From Arenimonas terrae (GTDB lineage: Bacteria; Pseudomonadota; Gammaproteobacteria; Xanthomonadales; Xanthomonadaceae): a stretch of DNA of 64,000 nt. How positions within the stretch are numbered: position 1 is the first letter of the stretch; the number at the start of each line of letters is the position of its first letter. Below, in pieces: positions 42,128 to 52,210 of the stretch. The notes beneath the pieces are model-generated. The model saw only the letters and a list, made by a program, of their open reading frames with translations. It did no database searches and was not told the DNA's origin. The stretch lies in the NCBI RefSeq assembly GCF_006265115.1, contig NZ_SMDR01000001.1, forward strand, positions 1,054,001 to 1,118,000, in the 5' to 3' direction. Made by a program: the position numbers and the translations under genes.

Positions 42128-42193
42128 GCTTGCTCCGTCGCGCGCCGCCGGGGCCGTTGCCCTGGCAGGGGCCAGGATCGGGGAAAGCGCGCT

Positions 42194-43510
42194 TTAGTCA
42201 GTGTCGGGATTGTAGGTAGGGGCGCCGGGGGCCACAAGCAAGAGGGCGTGAAGCGGATGGCCACCCGGCTCGGCCGCCAGCCGCTCGGCGGCGGCCCACG
42301 GAAGGTCAAGTGCAAGACGCCACCCCGACTCGTCCGCCTGCTCGGACCGGACCGCGCCCGCGGCGTGCAGCCGCGCCCGCAGCCGGCCGTGGTCGGCCGC
42401 CAGCTGCAGTTCGCCGCTGAAGCGCCGCTCGGCGAACCGGCGGATCAGCAGGTCGCGCAGCAGGTCCAGGCCGAGGCCGTCGCGGGCCGACAGCCAGGCC
42501 CGCTCGCGGCCCTCCACCTCGGGGTCCAGGCGCGGCTGCGCACCCTCGATGCGGTCGATCTTGTTGAACACCAGCACCTGCGGGATGTCGCCGGCGCCGA
42601 TCTCCTCCAGCACCTTGTCCACCTGGCCGATGCGCTCGTCGCGCAGCTCGTCGGCGGCATCGATGACATGCAGCAGCAGGTCGGCCTCGCGCGCCTCGGC
42701 CAGCGTCGAGCGGAAGGCGGCCACGAGTTCGTGTGGAAGGTCGCGGACGAAGCCGACCGTATCGGACAGCACCAGCGGCGCGACGCCGTCGACCCGGCGC
42801 ACGGTCGGATCGAGCGTGGCGAACAGGCGATCATCGGCATACACGCCCGAACCGGTCAGGGCATTGAACAGGGTGGACTTTCCGGCATTGGTGTAGCCGA
42901 CCAGGGCCACGCGCGGCACCTCGTTGCGGATGCGCGCGCGGCGCATCTGGGTGCGCTGCACCTCGACCTTGTCCAGCCGCGCCTGCAGCGACTCGAGCTT
43001 CTTCTGCAGCATGCGCTTGTCGAGCTCGAGCTGGGTTTCGCCGGGGCCGCGCAGGCCGATGGCGCCGCCGCGCTGGCGCTCGAGGTGGGTCCAGCCGCGC
43101 ACCAGGCGCGTGGCCCAGTGCTTGAGCTGGGCCAGCTCGACCTGCAGCTTGCCCTCGTGGGTCGCGGCGCGCTGGGCGAAGATGTCCAGGATCAGGCCGG
43201 TGCGGTCGACGACGCGGCGCTTGAGCACCTTCTCGAGGTTGCGCTCCTGGCCGGGCGTGAGCAGGTGGTTGACCAGCACCAGGTCGGCACCGGTGGCCTC
43301 GCAGGCGGACTGCACTTCCTCGAGCTTGCCGGTGCCGATGTAGTAGGCGGCGTTGGGCTTCTCCACGCGTGCCATGACAGTGCCGACCACGGTGGCGCCG
43401 GCCGAGCGGGCCAGTTCGGAAAATTCCTCGAGCAGGGCCGGGTCCTGCTGGCCCGGCGCATGCGGCTGGATCAGCAGGGCGCGTTCGCCCTTGCGGGCGC
43501 GCTCAAACAT
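42194..43510 (-). CDS. hflX: Ribosome-rescue GTPase HflX
   Basis: HflX splits stalled 70S ribosomes under stress. The 438-residue product has the N-terminal HflX domain (KPNAAYYIGTGKLEEVQ near 53-69), the coiled linker (KRMLQKKLESLQARLDKVEV), and a G domain with P-loop VALVGYTNAGKSTLFNALTG near 202-221, DTVGFVRDLP (G3) and NKID (G4). A C-terminal domain of about 70 residues follows. It lies 15 bp downstream of hfq. Confidence 0.97.
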   Translation of the reverse strand: MFERARKGERALLIQPHAPGQQDPALLEEFSELARSAGATVVGTVMARVEKPNAAYYIGTGKLEEVQSACEATGADLVLVNHLLTPGQERNLEKVLKRRVVDRTGLILDIFAQRAATHEGKLQVELAQLKHWATRLVRGWTHLERQRGGAIGLRGPGETQLELDKRMLQKKLESLQARLDKVEVQRTQMRRARIRNEVPRVALVGYTNAGKSTLFNALTGSGVYADDRLFATLDPTVRRVDGVAPLVLSDTVGFVRDLPHELVAAFRSTLAEAREADLLLHVIDAADELRDERIGQVDKVLEEIGAGDIPQVLVFNKIDRIEGAQPRLDPEVEGRERAWLSARDGLGLDLLRDLLIRRFAERRFSGELQLAADHGRLRARLHAAGAVRSEQADESGWRLALDLPWAAAERLAAEPGGHPLHALLLVAPGAPTYNPDTD

Positions 43511-43525
43511 CGGACGTCAGGACGC

Positions 43526-43801
43526 TCAATCGTCCTGGCCCGCCTCGTCGTCTTCGCCGCCCGACGACGCGACCGCGCCGCCGCCCGGTCCGACGCGCAC
43601 GTTGCGCGCGGGCACGACGGTGGAGATGGCGTGCTTGTAGACCATCTGGCTGACCGTGTTACGCAGCAGCACGACGAACTGGTCGAAGCTTTCGATGGTG
43701 CCCTGCAGCTTGATGCCGTTGACCAGGTAGATGGACACCGGGATGCGCTCGCGGCGCAGGGCGTTCAGGAAGGGATCCTGGAGGGATTGACCTTTGGACA
43801 T
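43526..43801 (-). CDS. hfq: RNA chaperone Hfq
   Basis: Hfq is the hexameric Sm-like chaperone for small regulatory RNAs. The 91-residue protein has [20 protein letters not shown], Sm1 ([20 protein letters not shown]), Sm2 (VYKHAIS) and a short acidic tail ([11 protein letters not shown]). Distal- and proximal-face residues (Q8, D9, F42, Y55, K56, H57) are all in place. The 5' leader carries a 16-bp palindrome and an A-rich stretch, possibly used for autoregulation. Confidence 0.98.
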   Translation of the reverse strand: MSKGQSLQDPFLNALRRERIPVSIYLVNGIKLQGTIESFDQFVVLLRNTVSQMVYKHAISTVVPARNVRVGPGGGAVASSGGEDDEAGQDD

Positions 43802-43826
43802 GTGGACTCCGTTCTTCTTTTTGTGG

Positions 43827-43842
43827 CGCGCCAGCTGGCGCG
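43827..43842 (-). promoter_or_regulatory. Palindrome in the hfq leader
   Basis: CGCGCCAGCTGGCGCG is a perfect 16-bp palindrome. On the minus strand it is followed by CACAAAAAGAAGAACGGAG just before the hfq ATG. AAAAGAAGAA resembles the A-R-N repeats bound by the Hfq distal face. Confidence 0.4.
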
Positions 43843-43880
43843 ATTTGCGGCCAAAAGGGTCCGAGGCCGCGAATGACCGG

Positions 43881-43886
43881 ATTCTA
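43881..43886 (-). promoter_or_regulatory. Extended -10 for hfq
   Basis: TGCTAGAAT (minus) lies 80 bp before the hfq start, inside the 98-bp miaA-hfq gap. It would let hfq be transcribed independently of miaA, as in E. coli. No clear -35, which an extended -10 does not strictly need. Confidence 0.55.
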
Positions 43887-43899
43887 GCAGCAGTGGGCG

Positions 43900-44838
43900 T
43901 TAGCCGCGGGTCACGAAGGCCGCGAGCGCGGCGGCGAGGCCGGCCTGGTCGGTCGCGGGGTCGAACCAGCGCGCGTCGAGCTGGCCGCGCAGCCAGGTGA
44001 GCTGGCGCTTGGCCAGTTGCCGCGTGGCGGCGATGGCCTCGGCGCGGAAGGTGGCGGCATCGGTGTCACCGTCGAGGTGGCGCCAGGCCTGGCGATAGCC
44101 GACCGCCCGCATAGACGGCAGGTCCGGGTGCAGGCGCGGATCGGTGCGCAGGCGGCGCATCTCGTCGAGGAAGCCCGCCGCCAGCATCGCGTCGAAACGC
44201 CGCTCTATGCGTTCGTGCAGCACCGCGCGGTCGGCGGGGGCGAGCACGAGCTTGAGCACGCGGAAGGGGAACACGCGGCGCGGCCCGGCGCCCTGCCAGG
44301 CGCTGATCGGGCGGCCGGTCAGGCGAAACACTTCCAGGGCGCGGGTGATGCGCTGCAGGTCGCGAGGCTTGATGCGCTGGCCTGCGGCGGGGTCGGCCGT
44401 GGCCATCTCGGCGTGCATCGCGTCCCAGCCCCGGGCCGCAGCCTCGGCTACGATACCGGCCCGCATCGCGGGATCGGCCGGCGGAAGGTCCGACAGGCCA
44501 TCGAGCAGCGCGCTGAAATAAAGGCCGGTGCCGCCGGCCAGCAGCGGGACCCGGCCGCGCGCGGCCAGGGCCTGCATGGCCGGCAGGGCCTCGCCGGCGA
44601 AATCGGCCGCCGAAAAGACTTCGTGGGGGTCGCGCACGTCCACCAGGTGGTGAGGCGCCAGCGCCCGCGTCGCCGCGTCGGGCTTGGCCGCGCCGATGTC
44701 CAGGCCGCGGTAGACCAGGGCCGAATCGACGCTGACGATTTCGGTGTCGAGCTGCTGCGCCCACTCCACCGCCAGGGCGGTCTTGCCCGAGGCGGTGGGG
44801 CCCATCAGCGCGATGGCCAGCGGGCGCCGGTCCTGCAT
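43900..44838 (-). CDS. miaA: tRNA dimethylallyltransferase
   Basis: MiaA adds a dimethylallyl group to N6 of A37 in tRNAs reading UNN codons. The 312-residue enzyme has P-loop [17 protein letters not shown] near residue 10, [19 protein letters not shown] near 35, [17 protein letters not shown] near 64, [16 protein letters not shown] near 100 and [12 protein letters not shown] near 280. The start is ATG 44838. An open frame continues far upstream but lies antisense-shifted inside putP. It begins 5 nt after the putP stop and is followed by hfq. Confidence 0.97.
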   Translation of the reverse strand: MQDRRPLAIALMGPTASGKTALAVEWAQQLDTEIVSVDSALVYRGLDIGAAKPDAATRALAPHHLVDVRDPHEVFSAADFAGEALPAMQALAARGRVPLLAGGTGLYFSALLDGLSDLPPADPAMRAGIVAEAAARGWDAMHAEMATADPAAGQRIKPRDLQRITRALEVFRLTGRPISAWQGAGPRRVFPFRVLKLVLAPADRAVLHERIERRFDAMLAAGFLDEMRRLRTDPRLHPDLPSMRAVGYRQAWRHLDGDTDAATFRAEAIAATRQLAKRQLTWLRGQLDARWFDPATDQAGLAAALAAFVTRG

Positions 44839-44843
44839 CGGTG

Positions 44844-46334
44844 TCAGGTGCCGCTGCGGCGCAGCTCGCCCTGCACGGAGTCGAACAGGCCTTCCATCGC
44901 TGGCGAAGGTTTGCCCATGCGGCTGACGACCACGATGGCCAGCGTGGCCAGCGCGACGCCGGGCACCATCTCGTAAAGGCCGGTCTCCGCGAAGAACTGC
45001 TTCCACAGAATCACCGTGCCGGCGCCGACCAACATGCCGGCCAGCGCACCGTTGCGGGTGGTGCGTTTCCAGTACAGCGACAGCACCACGACCGGACCGA
45101 AGGCGGCACCGAATCCGGCCCAGGCGTAGCTGACCAGGCCCAGCACGCGGCTTTCCGGGTCCGACGCCAGCCAGATCGCCAGCAGGGCCACGCCCAGCAC
45201 GGCCAGGCGTCCGATCCAGACCCGTTCGCGTTGTCCCGCCGAAGGCCGCAGGAACCCCTTGTAGAAGTCTTCGGTCAGCGCGCTCGAGCAGACCAGCAGC
45301 TGGCAGCTCAGCGTACTCATCACCGCGGCGAGGATGGCCGAAAGCAGGACGCCGGCGACCCAGGGGTTGAAGAGCAGGGTCGAGAGCTCGATGAACACGC
45401 GCTCCGGATTCGCCGCCACCGCGCCGGCATCGGCAGGGTTGGCGGCGAAATGGGCGATGCCGAAGAAGCCCACGGCCATCGCGCCCGCCAGGCACAGCAC
45501 CATCCAGGTCATGCCGATGCGGCGCGCGGCCGGAATCGTGCGCACCGATTCGGCTGCCATGAACCGCGCCAGGATGTGCGGCTGGCCGACGTAGCCCAAC
45601 CCCCAGGCCAGCAGCGAAACGACGCCGACCACGCTGGCGCCCTTGAAGAAGTCGAGCTTGGTGGGGTCGACCTGCTCCACCAGCGCCAGGCTTTCGGCCG
45701 GGCCGCCCAGGCCGAGGATCACGAACACCGGGGTGATGATGAGCGCGAAGATCATCAGGCTGGCCTGCACGGTGTCGGTCCAGCTCACCGCCAGGAAGCC
45801 GCCGACGAAGGTGTAGAGGATGGTGGCGGCCGCGCCGTACCACATCGCCTGCGCATAGGGGATCTGGAACACGCTTTCGAACAGGCGCGCGCCGGCGACA
45901 ATGCCGGAAGCGCAGTAGACTGCGAAGAACACCAGGATGATCAGGGCCGAGAGCACGCGCAGCAGCTTGCCGCGGTCCTCGAAGCGGTGGGTGAAGTAGT
46001 CGGGCAGGGTCAGCGCGTTCCGGCTGCGTTCGGTGTACAGGCGCAGCGGCGCGGCGACGTAGCGCCAGTTCGCCCAGGCGCCCACGACCAGGCCTATCGC
46101 GATCCAGACCTCGGACACGCCGTTGAGGTAGAGCGCGCCCGGCAGGCCCAGCAGCAGCCAGCCGCTCATGTCCGAGGCACCGGCGGACATGGCCGTGACA
46201 AAGCTGCCCAGCGAACGTCCGCCGAGGATGTAGTCGTCGAAGCTGCGGGTGTAGAACCAGGCGGCGAAGCCGATGCCGACCATGCCCAGGATGTAGATGG
46301 CGAAGGTGATGTGCAGCGGGGACAGCTGGCTCAT
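44844..46334 (-). CDS. putP: Sodium/proline symporter
   Basis: PutP imports proline with Na+ across the inner membrane. The 496-residue SSSF-family protein has about 13 helices: [20 protein letters not shown] near 33-52, [19 protein letters not shown] near 54-72, [20 protein letters not shown] and [20 protein letters not shown] near 244-263. These match PutP rather than PanF or solute-general SSS members. putA is not in the window. It is immediately upstream of miaA (5-bp gap), so the two may be cotranscribed. Confidence 0.94.
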   Translation of the reverse strand: MSQLSPLHITFAIYILGMVGIGFAAWFYTRSFDDYILGGRSLGSFVTAMSAGASDMSGWLLLGLPGALYLNGVSEVWIAIGLVVGAWANWRYVAAPLRLYTERSRNALTLPDYFTHRFEDRGKLLRVLSALIILVFFAVYCASGIVAGARLFESVFQIPYAQAMWYGAAATILYTFVGGFLAVSWTDTVQASLMIFALIITPVFVILGLGGPAESLALVEQVDPTKLDFFKGASVVGVVSLLAWGLGYVGQPHILARFMAAESVRTIPAARRIGMTWMVLCLAGAMAVGFFGIAHFAANPADAGAVAANPERVFIELSTLLFNPWVAGVLLSAILAAVMSTLSCQLLVCSSALTEDFYKGFLRPSAGQRERVWIGRLAVLGVALLAIWLASDPESRVLGLVSYAWAGFGAAFGPVVVLSLYWKRTTRNGALAGMLVGAGTVILWKQFFAETGLYEMVPGVALATLAIVVVSRMGKPSPAMEGLFDSVQGELRRSGT

Positions 46335-46410
46335 GGCGGCTCGTCGGATGGCGGAGGCCGCGCAAGCTTAGCGCGTACCGCCGGTGGCGCGCCCTCCCCT
46401 GAGCCGCCGC

Positions 46411-46438
46411 TTGAAGGCGCCCGCAGCGGGCGTATGCT
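46411..46438 (+). promoter_or_regulatory. Sigma70 promoter for the AlkB-type gene
   Basis: TTGAAG (46411-46416) and TATGCT (46433-46438) with 16-bp spacing, 30 bp before the start codon. Confidence 0.55.
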
Positions 46439-46467
46439 GGCGCCGGTCCCCACCCGCAGGCCCGCCG

Positions 46468-47544
46468 ATGCGACCAGGCAAAGCCCTCGCCTTCCTGCTG
46501 GTATTCATCGTGCCGGCGCTCATGCCGGCGGCGGCCTGGCTGGCCGAGGCCACCGGGCGGCCCGACCTGATGGCCTGGTTTCCCTTGTTCTTCCTGTTCG
46601 TGTTCCTGCCGGCGCTGGATTATCTGCTCGGCCACGACCCGGAGAACGTGCCCGCCGGACTCGAACGCGAGACGGCGCAGCGCCGCTGGTTCAAGGCTCT
46701 CACCCTCGCCTGCCTGCCGGTGCAGCTCGCGCTGCTGGCCTGGTCGGGGCACTGGCTGGTGCATGCCGGCCTGGGCCCGGCCGGCGTCGCCGGCTGGCTG
46801 CTGTCGCAGGGCGTGGTCGGCGGCATCCTGGCGATCAACACCGCGCACGAGCTGATCCACAAGGACGGCCGGCTGGAACCCCTGGCCGGCGGCGCGCTGC
46901 TGGCCAGCGTCGGCTACCACGGCTTCAAGATCGAGCACCTGCGCGGGCACCACGTGCACGTGTCGACCCCGGAGGACGCGTCGAGCGCGCGCTATGGCCA
47001 GTCGCTCTGGCATTTCCTGCCGCGGGCGATGTGGCGCAACACTCTCAACGCCTGGCGCCTGGAGGCCGCGCGACTGCGGGGCCTGGGCCTTCCCGCCGCG
47101 CACTGGCGCAACGAGATGGGTGCGTGGACCCTGCTGTGGCTGCTCTTCGCCGTCGCCTTCGCGCTGTGGCTGGGGCCGGCGGGGCTGGCCTTCTTCCTGC
47201 TCCAGGGGCTGTTCGCCGCCGGCTCACTGGAGATCATCAACTACATCGAGCACTACGGGCTGGAGCGCCGCCGCGGCCCAGACGGCCGCTACGAGCGCAC
47301 CACCCACCTGCACAGCTGGAACTCGGACTACGCGCTGTCGAACCTGCTGCTGTTCCAGCTGCAGCGGCACAGCGACCACCATGCCTTCCCGAAACGCCGT
47401 TACCCGATCCTGCGCCACCATGCCGACAGTCCGCAGCTGCCCGGCGGCTATTCGGCGATGTTCGTGCTGGCCCTGGTGCCGCCGCTCTGGCACCGCGTGA
47501 TCGATCCGCGCGTGCGCCGCTTCCGCGAACACGCCACCGGCTGA
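46468..47544 (+). CDS. alkB: AlkB-type alkane 1-monooxygenase (membrane di-iron)
   Basis: Integral-membrane non-haem di-iron hydroxylases of this type oxidise terminal carbons of alkanes using rubredoxin electrons. The 358-residue product has several helices and all the expected His motifs: [11 protein letters not shown] near 128, [20 protein letters not shown] near 154-173, [11 protein letters not shown] near 257 and [16 protein letters not shown] near 301-316. The family STPEDxxSAR sequence and the NYIEHYGL block favour a true alkane hydroxylase over a fatty-acid desaturase. The start is ATG 46468, 30 bp after a good promoter. No rubredoxin or reductase gene is adjacent. Confidence 0.88.
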   Translation: MRPGKALAFLLVFIVPALMPAAAWLAEATGRPDLMAWFPLFFLFVFLPALDYLLGHDPENVPAGLERETAQRRWFKALTLACLPVQLALLAWSGHWLVHAGLGPAGVAGWLLSQGVVGGILAINTAHELIHKDGRLEPLAGGALLASVGYHGFKIEHLRGHHVHVSTPEDASSARYGQSLWHFLPRAMWRNTLNAWRLEAARLRGLGLPAAHWRNEMGAWTLLWLLFAVAFALWLGPAGLAFFLLQGLFAAGSLEIINYIEHYGLERRRGPDGRYERTTHLHSWNSDYALSNLLLFQLQRHSDHHAFPKRRYPILRHHADSPQLPGGYSAMFVLALVPPLWHRVIDPRVRRFREHATG

Positions 47545-47546
47545 TC

Positions 47547-47610
47547 CGCGTCATCCACACCGCCTGTGGACAAGCCTGGGAGAAGCCCTGTGGACGGATC
47601 GCGGAGCGCC
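47547..47610. repeat. 64-bp direct repeat, copy 1 (DnaA-box-like)
   Basis: Begins CGCGTCATCCACACC and ends GGATCGCGGAGCGCC; 60 of 64 positions match copy 2. It contains three box-like nonamers: TCATCCACA (one mismatch to TTATCCACA), TGTGGACAA (reverse TTGTCCACA, one mismatch) and TGTGGACGG (weaker). The first two face each other. Confidence 0.75.
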
Positions 47611-47660
47611 TTGCCTGGCAAGGGCCGCAGCGACTTTGGGCAGTTTTTCGCCAGCCTCCG

Positions 47661-47724
47661 CGCGTGATCCACAGCACCTGTGGACAAGCCTGGGAGAAGT
47701 CCTGTGGACGGATCGCGGAGCGCC
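47661..47724. repeat. 64-bp direct repeat, copy 2 (DnaA-box-like)
   Basis: Starts 114 bp after copy 1 and differs from it at four positions (6, 14, 16 and 40). The nonamers are TGATCCACA, TGTGGACAA and TGTGGACGG. One of the four differences falls in the first box and leaves a single mismatch to consensus. Confidence 0.75.
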
Positions 47725-47860
47725 AGCAGCAGCGCGGGAGTCAATAGCCTTGGTCATTGATTGACCAGAGGTGTCGCGATGACATGCCGCATCGGGCGTC
47801 GAATCCTGGCCGCCCCGGCCCCCACACCCGTCTCGTGGTCAGGCCATCACGCGGCGCCCT

Positions 47861-48757
47861 TCAATCCTCGTCGGGCCACTGGATCACCGGTTTGCCGGCC
47901 GCTGCCTTGGGCGACGGCTGTGCCGCGACCGCGGCCCAGACCTTGAGCGCATCCACCGTTGCGGCGACGTCGTGCACGCGCAGGATGCGCGCGCCGTATT
48001 CGGCCGCCAGCACCGCCGCGGCGACCGAGGCATGCAGCCGCTCACCGACCTCGCGGCCGGTGATCTCGCCCAGGCTGCGCTTGCGCGAGAGCCCGGCCAG
48101 CAGCGGAAGGCCCAGGTCGAGCAGGCGCGACTGCTGGCGCAAAAGCAGCAGGTTGTGCGCGGTGGTCTTGCCGAAGCCGTAGCCGGGGTCCAGCACGATG
48201 CGCTTCTTGGCGATGCCGGCCATCTCGCAGGCGAAGATGCGTTCGGCCAGGAAACGGTGCACTTCGCCGACCAGGTCGTCGTAGGCCGGCGCCGCCTGCA
48301 TCGACCGCGGCTCGCCCTGCATGTGCATCAGCACCACGGGCACGCCGGTCGCGGCCGCCGCATCCAGCGCGCCCTCGCGGCGGAGCGCATAGACGTCGTT
48401 GATCAGACCCGCGCCGGCGGCGACCGCCGCGCGCATGACCTCGGGCTTGGACGTGTCCACCGACACCGGCAGCGCGGTTTCCCGCGCCAGGCGCTCGACC
48501 ACCGGGATCACCCGCCGCAGTTCTTCCTCGACCGTGACCTCGTCGGCGCCGGGCCGGGTGGATTCGCCGCCCACGTCCAGGATGTCGGCGCCTTCGGCCG
48601 CCAGGCGCAGGCCGTGGGCCACGGCGGCCTCGACATTGTCGTGGGCGCCGCCGTCGGAGAAGGAATCGGGCGTGACGTTGACGATGCCCATCACCCGCGG
48701 GCGGTCGAGGACCAGCACGCGGCCGGCGCAGTCGAGTTGCGGGGTCAGGTCGAACAT
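47861..48757 (-). CDS. folP: Dihydropteroate synthase
   Basis: FolP condenses p-aminobenzoate with dihydropterin pyrophosphate in folate synthesis and is the sulfonamide target. The 298-residue product has VMGIVNVTPDSFSDGG near residue 22, ADILDVGGESTRPGADEV near 57, LINDVYALRREG near 118, LDPGYGFGKTTAHNLLLL near 206 and RVHDVAATVDALKVW near 265. The start is ATG 48757 (MFDLTPQLD). A terminator lies between ftsH and this gene, so it probably depends on readthrough or its own promoter. The usual glmM does not follow. Confidence 0.97.
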   Translation of the reverse strand: MFDLTPQLDCAGRVLVLDRPRVMGIVNVTPDSFSDGGAHDNVEAAVAHGLRLAAEGADILDVGGESTRPGADEVTVEEELRRVIPVVERLARETALPVSVDTSKPEVMRAAVAAGAGLINDVYALRREGALDAAAATGVPVVLMHMQGEPRSMQAAPAYDDLVGEVHRFLAERIFACEMAGIAKKRIVLDPGYGFGKTTAHNLLLLRQQSRLLDLGLPLLAGLSRKRSLGEITGREVGERLHASVAAAVLAAEYGARILRVHDVAATVDALKVWAAVAAQPSPKAAAGKPVIQWPDED

Positions 48758-48770
48758 GGGAATCCCGGGC

Positions 48771-48802
48771 AAAGAAAAAGGCCAGAGCGGACTCTGGCCT
48801 TT
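48771..48802 (-). terminator. Terminator after ftsH
   Basis: On the minus strand, an 11-bp stem AAAGGCCAGAG/CTCTGGCCTTT with a 4-nt loop, running into TTTTTCTTT. It sits 24 bp past the ftsH stop and 13 bp before the folP start codon. Confidence 0.9.
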
Positions 48803-48826
48803 CGCGTGGACCACGGCAAGCCGGGG

Positions 48827-50736
<1,910 letters not shown>

Positions 50737-50737
<1 letters not shown>

Positions 50738-51366
50738 CAGTTCTTTCCTCGGCGCTTGCCCATGGCCAGCGCATAGACTTCGTTCGACCGGCGGCGGGAG
50801 GCCGCCGGCTTGCGGATCACCAGCTTGTCGTAGCGGGTCCTGAGGTCCTTGACGTAGGCATCGAAGCCCTCGCCCTGGAACAGCTTGATCAGGAAGTTTC
50901 CGCCCGGTTTCAGGTGGGTATCCGCGAAATCGCGGGCCAGCTCGGACAGGTACATCGCCCTCGCCTGGTCCACGGTATCCACGCCGGTCATATTGGGGGC
51001 CATGTCGGAAAGCACAAGGTCGACGGGCGCCCCGCCCAGCAGTTCCTCAAGCTGGGACAATGGCCCCGGCTCTCTGAAATCGCCGTGAATGAACTCCACG
51101 CCGGCGATCGGCGGCATGTCGAGGATGTCGAGGGCGATCACACGGCCCTTGCCGCCCAGGTCACGCCGCAGCACCTGGGACCAGCCGCCCGGGGCCGCGC
51201 CCAGGTCCACCACCACCATGCCGGGCTTGAGCAGCCGGTCGCGTTCGATCAGCTCCTCGAGCTTGTACGCCGCCCGCGAGCGCATGCCCTCGGCCTGGGC
51301 CTTCTTCACGAAGGGGTCGGCGAAGTGCTCTTCGAGCCAGCGGGGGCTGCTTTTGCTGCGGGCCAT
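50737..51366 (-). CDS. rlmE: 23S rRNA (uridine-2552-2'-O)-methyltransferase
   Basis: RlmE (RrmJ/FtsJ) methylates U2552 in the A-loop of 23S rRNA, a late 50S assembly step. The 209-residue enzyme starts [19 protein letters not shown] and has the catalytic tetrad K-D-K-E context: [25 protein letters not shown] (SAM site near 54-68), [14 protein letters not shown] near 122 and [12 protein letters not shown] near 160, then [12 protein letters not shown]. The frame is open upstream, but ATG 51366 fits the family. It is coupled to ftsH (TGATG). Confidence 0.97.
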
Positions 51367-51407
51367 GGGGTTCGACGGGACGCCGTCGGCGGGGCGGAGT
51401 GGCCGCC

Positions 51408-51417
51408 ATGATACCCT
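51408..51417. promoter_or_regulatory. Overlapping divergent -10 elements, rlmE and yhbY
   Basis: TATCAT (51413-51408, minus) and TACCCT (51412-51417, plus) overlap midway in the 81-bp divergent gap, at suitable distances from both starts. Confidence 0.4.
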
Positions 51418-51447
51418 ACGCCCCCTTTTGAACCCGTCCGGAACGTC

Positions 51448-51753
51448 ATGGCCGCCGTCCTCAGCAATCCCCAGAAGCGCTACCTGCGCGGCCTGGCCCA
51501 TGACCTCAAGCCCGTCATCCTGGTCGGCGCCAAGGGCATCACCGACAACCTGGTGGCCGAGGCCGGCATCGCGCTCGAGCGCCACGAGCTGATCAAGGTC
51601 CGCGTCGCCGCCGGCGACCGCGAGCTGCGCGACGAGTGGATCGGCCTGCTGTGCGAGCGCGCCGACGCCGCCCTGGTGGCCCGCATCGGCAACATCGCCG
51701 TGCTCTACCGCCGCAGCCAGGACAAGCCGCTGATCGTGCTTCCGAAGGCCTGA
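51448..51753 (+). CDS. yhbY: CRM-domain RNA-binding protein YhbY
   Basis: A 101-residue single-CRM-domain protein associated with pre-50S ribosomal particles. It carries [20 protein letters not shown] near residues 7-26 with the conserved [13 protein letters not shown] loop (GxxG RNA-binding motif), then [13 protein letters not shown] and [13 protein letters not shown]. It is divergent from rlmE, the same neighbourhood as in E. coli (yhbY-rlmE-ftsH). Confidence 0.95.
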   Translation: MAAVLSNPQKRYLRGLAHDLKPVILVGAKGITDNLVAEAGIALERHELIKVRVAAGDRELRDEWIGLLCERADAALVARIGNIAVLYRRSQDKPLIVLPKA

Positions 51754-51767
51754 CCCGGGGGCGACCG

Positions 51768-52142
51768 GTGCAGCTGTCGCAGGAAAACCCGGACTTCCTC
51801 TACGTACTGCGCGGCGTCAGCGACGCGGGCGTACTGGTGAACCAGGAAACCATCGGCACCAGCTTTCTGCTCACCCCCAACCAGCTGGTGCAGGACTGGC
51901 GCCCGACCTCGGCCGCGGACCTGCAGCCCGCCGACATGGACGCGGTGCTCGCCCTGCAGCCGGCCCTGGTGCTGCTGGGCACCGGCCCGCGCCAGCGTTT
52001 CCCGTCCGCGGCGGTGATGGCCGCCCTGCTCACGCGCGGCATCGGCATCGAGGTGATGGACAGCGCCGCCGCCGCGCGCACCTTCAACGTGCTGGCCACC
52101 GAAGGCCGGCGCGTGGTCGTGGCCTTCCTGCTGCCCGGCTGA
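51768..52142 (+). CDS. Mth938/DUF498 domain protein
   Basis: A 124-residue protein of the Mth938-like (DUF498, NDUFAF3-related) family. It shows [20 protein letters not shown] near 25-44, [12 protein letters not shown] near 66-77, [19 protein letters not shown] near 90-108 and a C-terminal [11 protein letters not shown]. The bacterial function is unknown. The start is GTG 51768, 14 nt after the yhbY stop. Its stop codon lies inside a perfect inverted repeat. Confidence 0.85.
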   Translation: MQLSQENPDFLYVLRGVSDAGVLVNQETIGTSFLLTPNQLVQDWRPTSAADLQPADMDAVLALQPALVLLGTGPRQRFPSAAVMAALLTRGIGIEVMDSAAAARTFNVLATEGRRVVVAFLLPG

Positions 52143-52210
52143 AATCCGGGGTCAGAGTCCATTTATCCGGCGCATTCGCGCCGGATAAATGGACTCTGAC
52201 CCCGGATTTC
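52141..52210. repeat. 33-bp perfect inverted repeat at a convergent junction
   Basis: Arms 52141-52173 and 52178-52210 are perfect complements around the loop ATTC. Each arm reads GAAATCCGGGGTCAG, then AGTCCATTTATCCGGCGC. The arms contain the last two bases of the Mth938 stop on one side and the start of the nlpD stop on the other, so the element fills the whole gap. GGGGTCAGAGTCC resembles REP-like palindromes near REP-associated transposases in this order. No transposase is adjacent. It could also act as a bidirectional terminator. Confidence 0.85.

Larger units (their letters stand above)
47545..47860. other. Intergenic region with DnaA-box-like repeats
   Basis: This 316-bp stretch between convergent alkB and folP holds two 64-bp direct repeats (47547-47610 and 47661-47724). 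Some 50 bp lies between them, including CAGTTTTTCG. The 136 bp after the second repeat has nothing recognisable. Open frames across the repeats have no family features. Confidence 0.7.

Noticed and set aside
40823-43876. 1017-codon open frame on the plus strand
   Set aside because: Antisense to hflC, hflK, hflX and hfq, all of which are unmistakable.
44839-47103. Upstream extension of the miaA frame
   Set aside because: The frame runs out of frame through putP, whose family features are clear; miaA homology starts at 44838.
47448-47757. Short minus-strand open frames with RSVHR...PRLVHR-like repeats
   Set aside because: The peptide repetition simply mirrors the 64-bp DNA repeats. No ribosome-binding site or family.
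47545-47860. Chromosomal replication origin
   Set aside because: DnaA-like boxes are present, but there is no dnaA, dnaN or gidA nearby and no AT-rich unwinding region.
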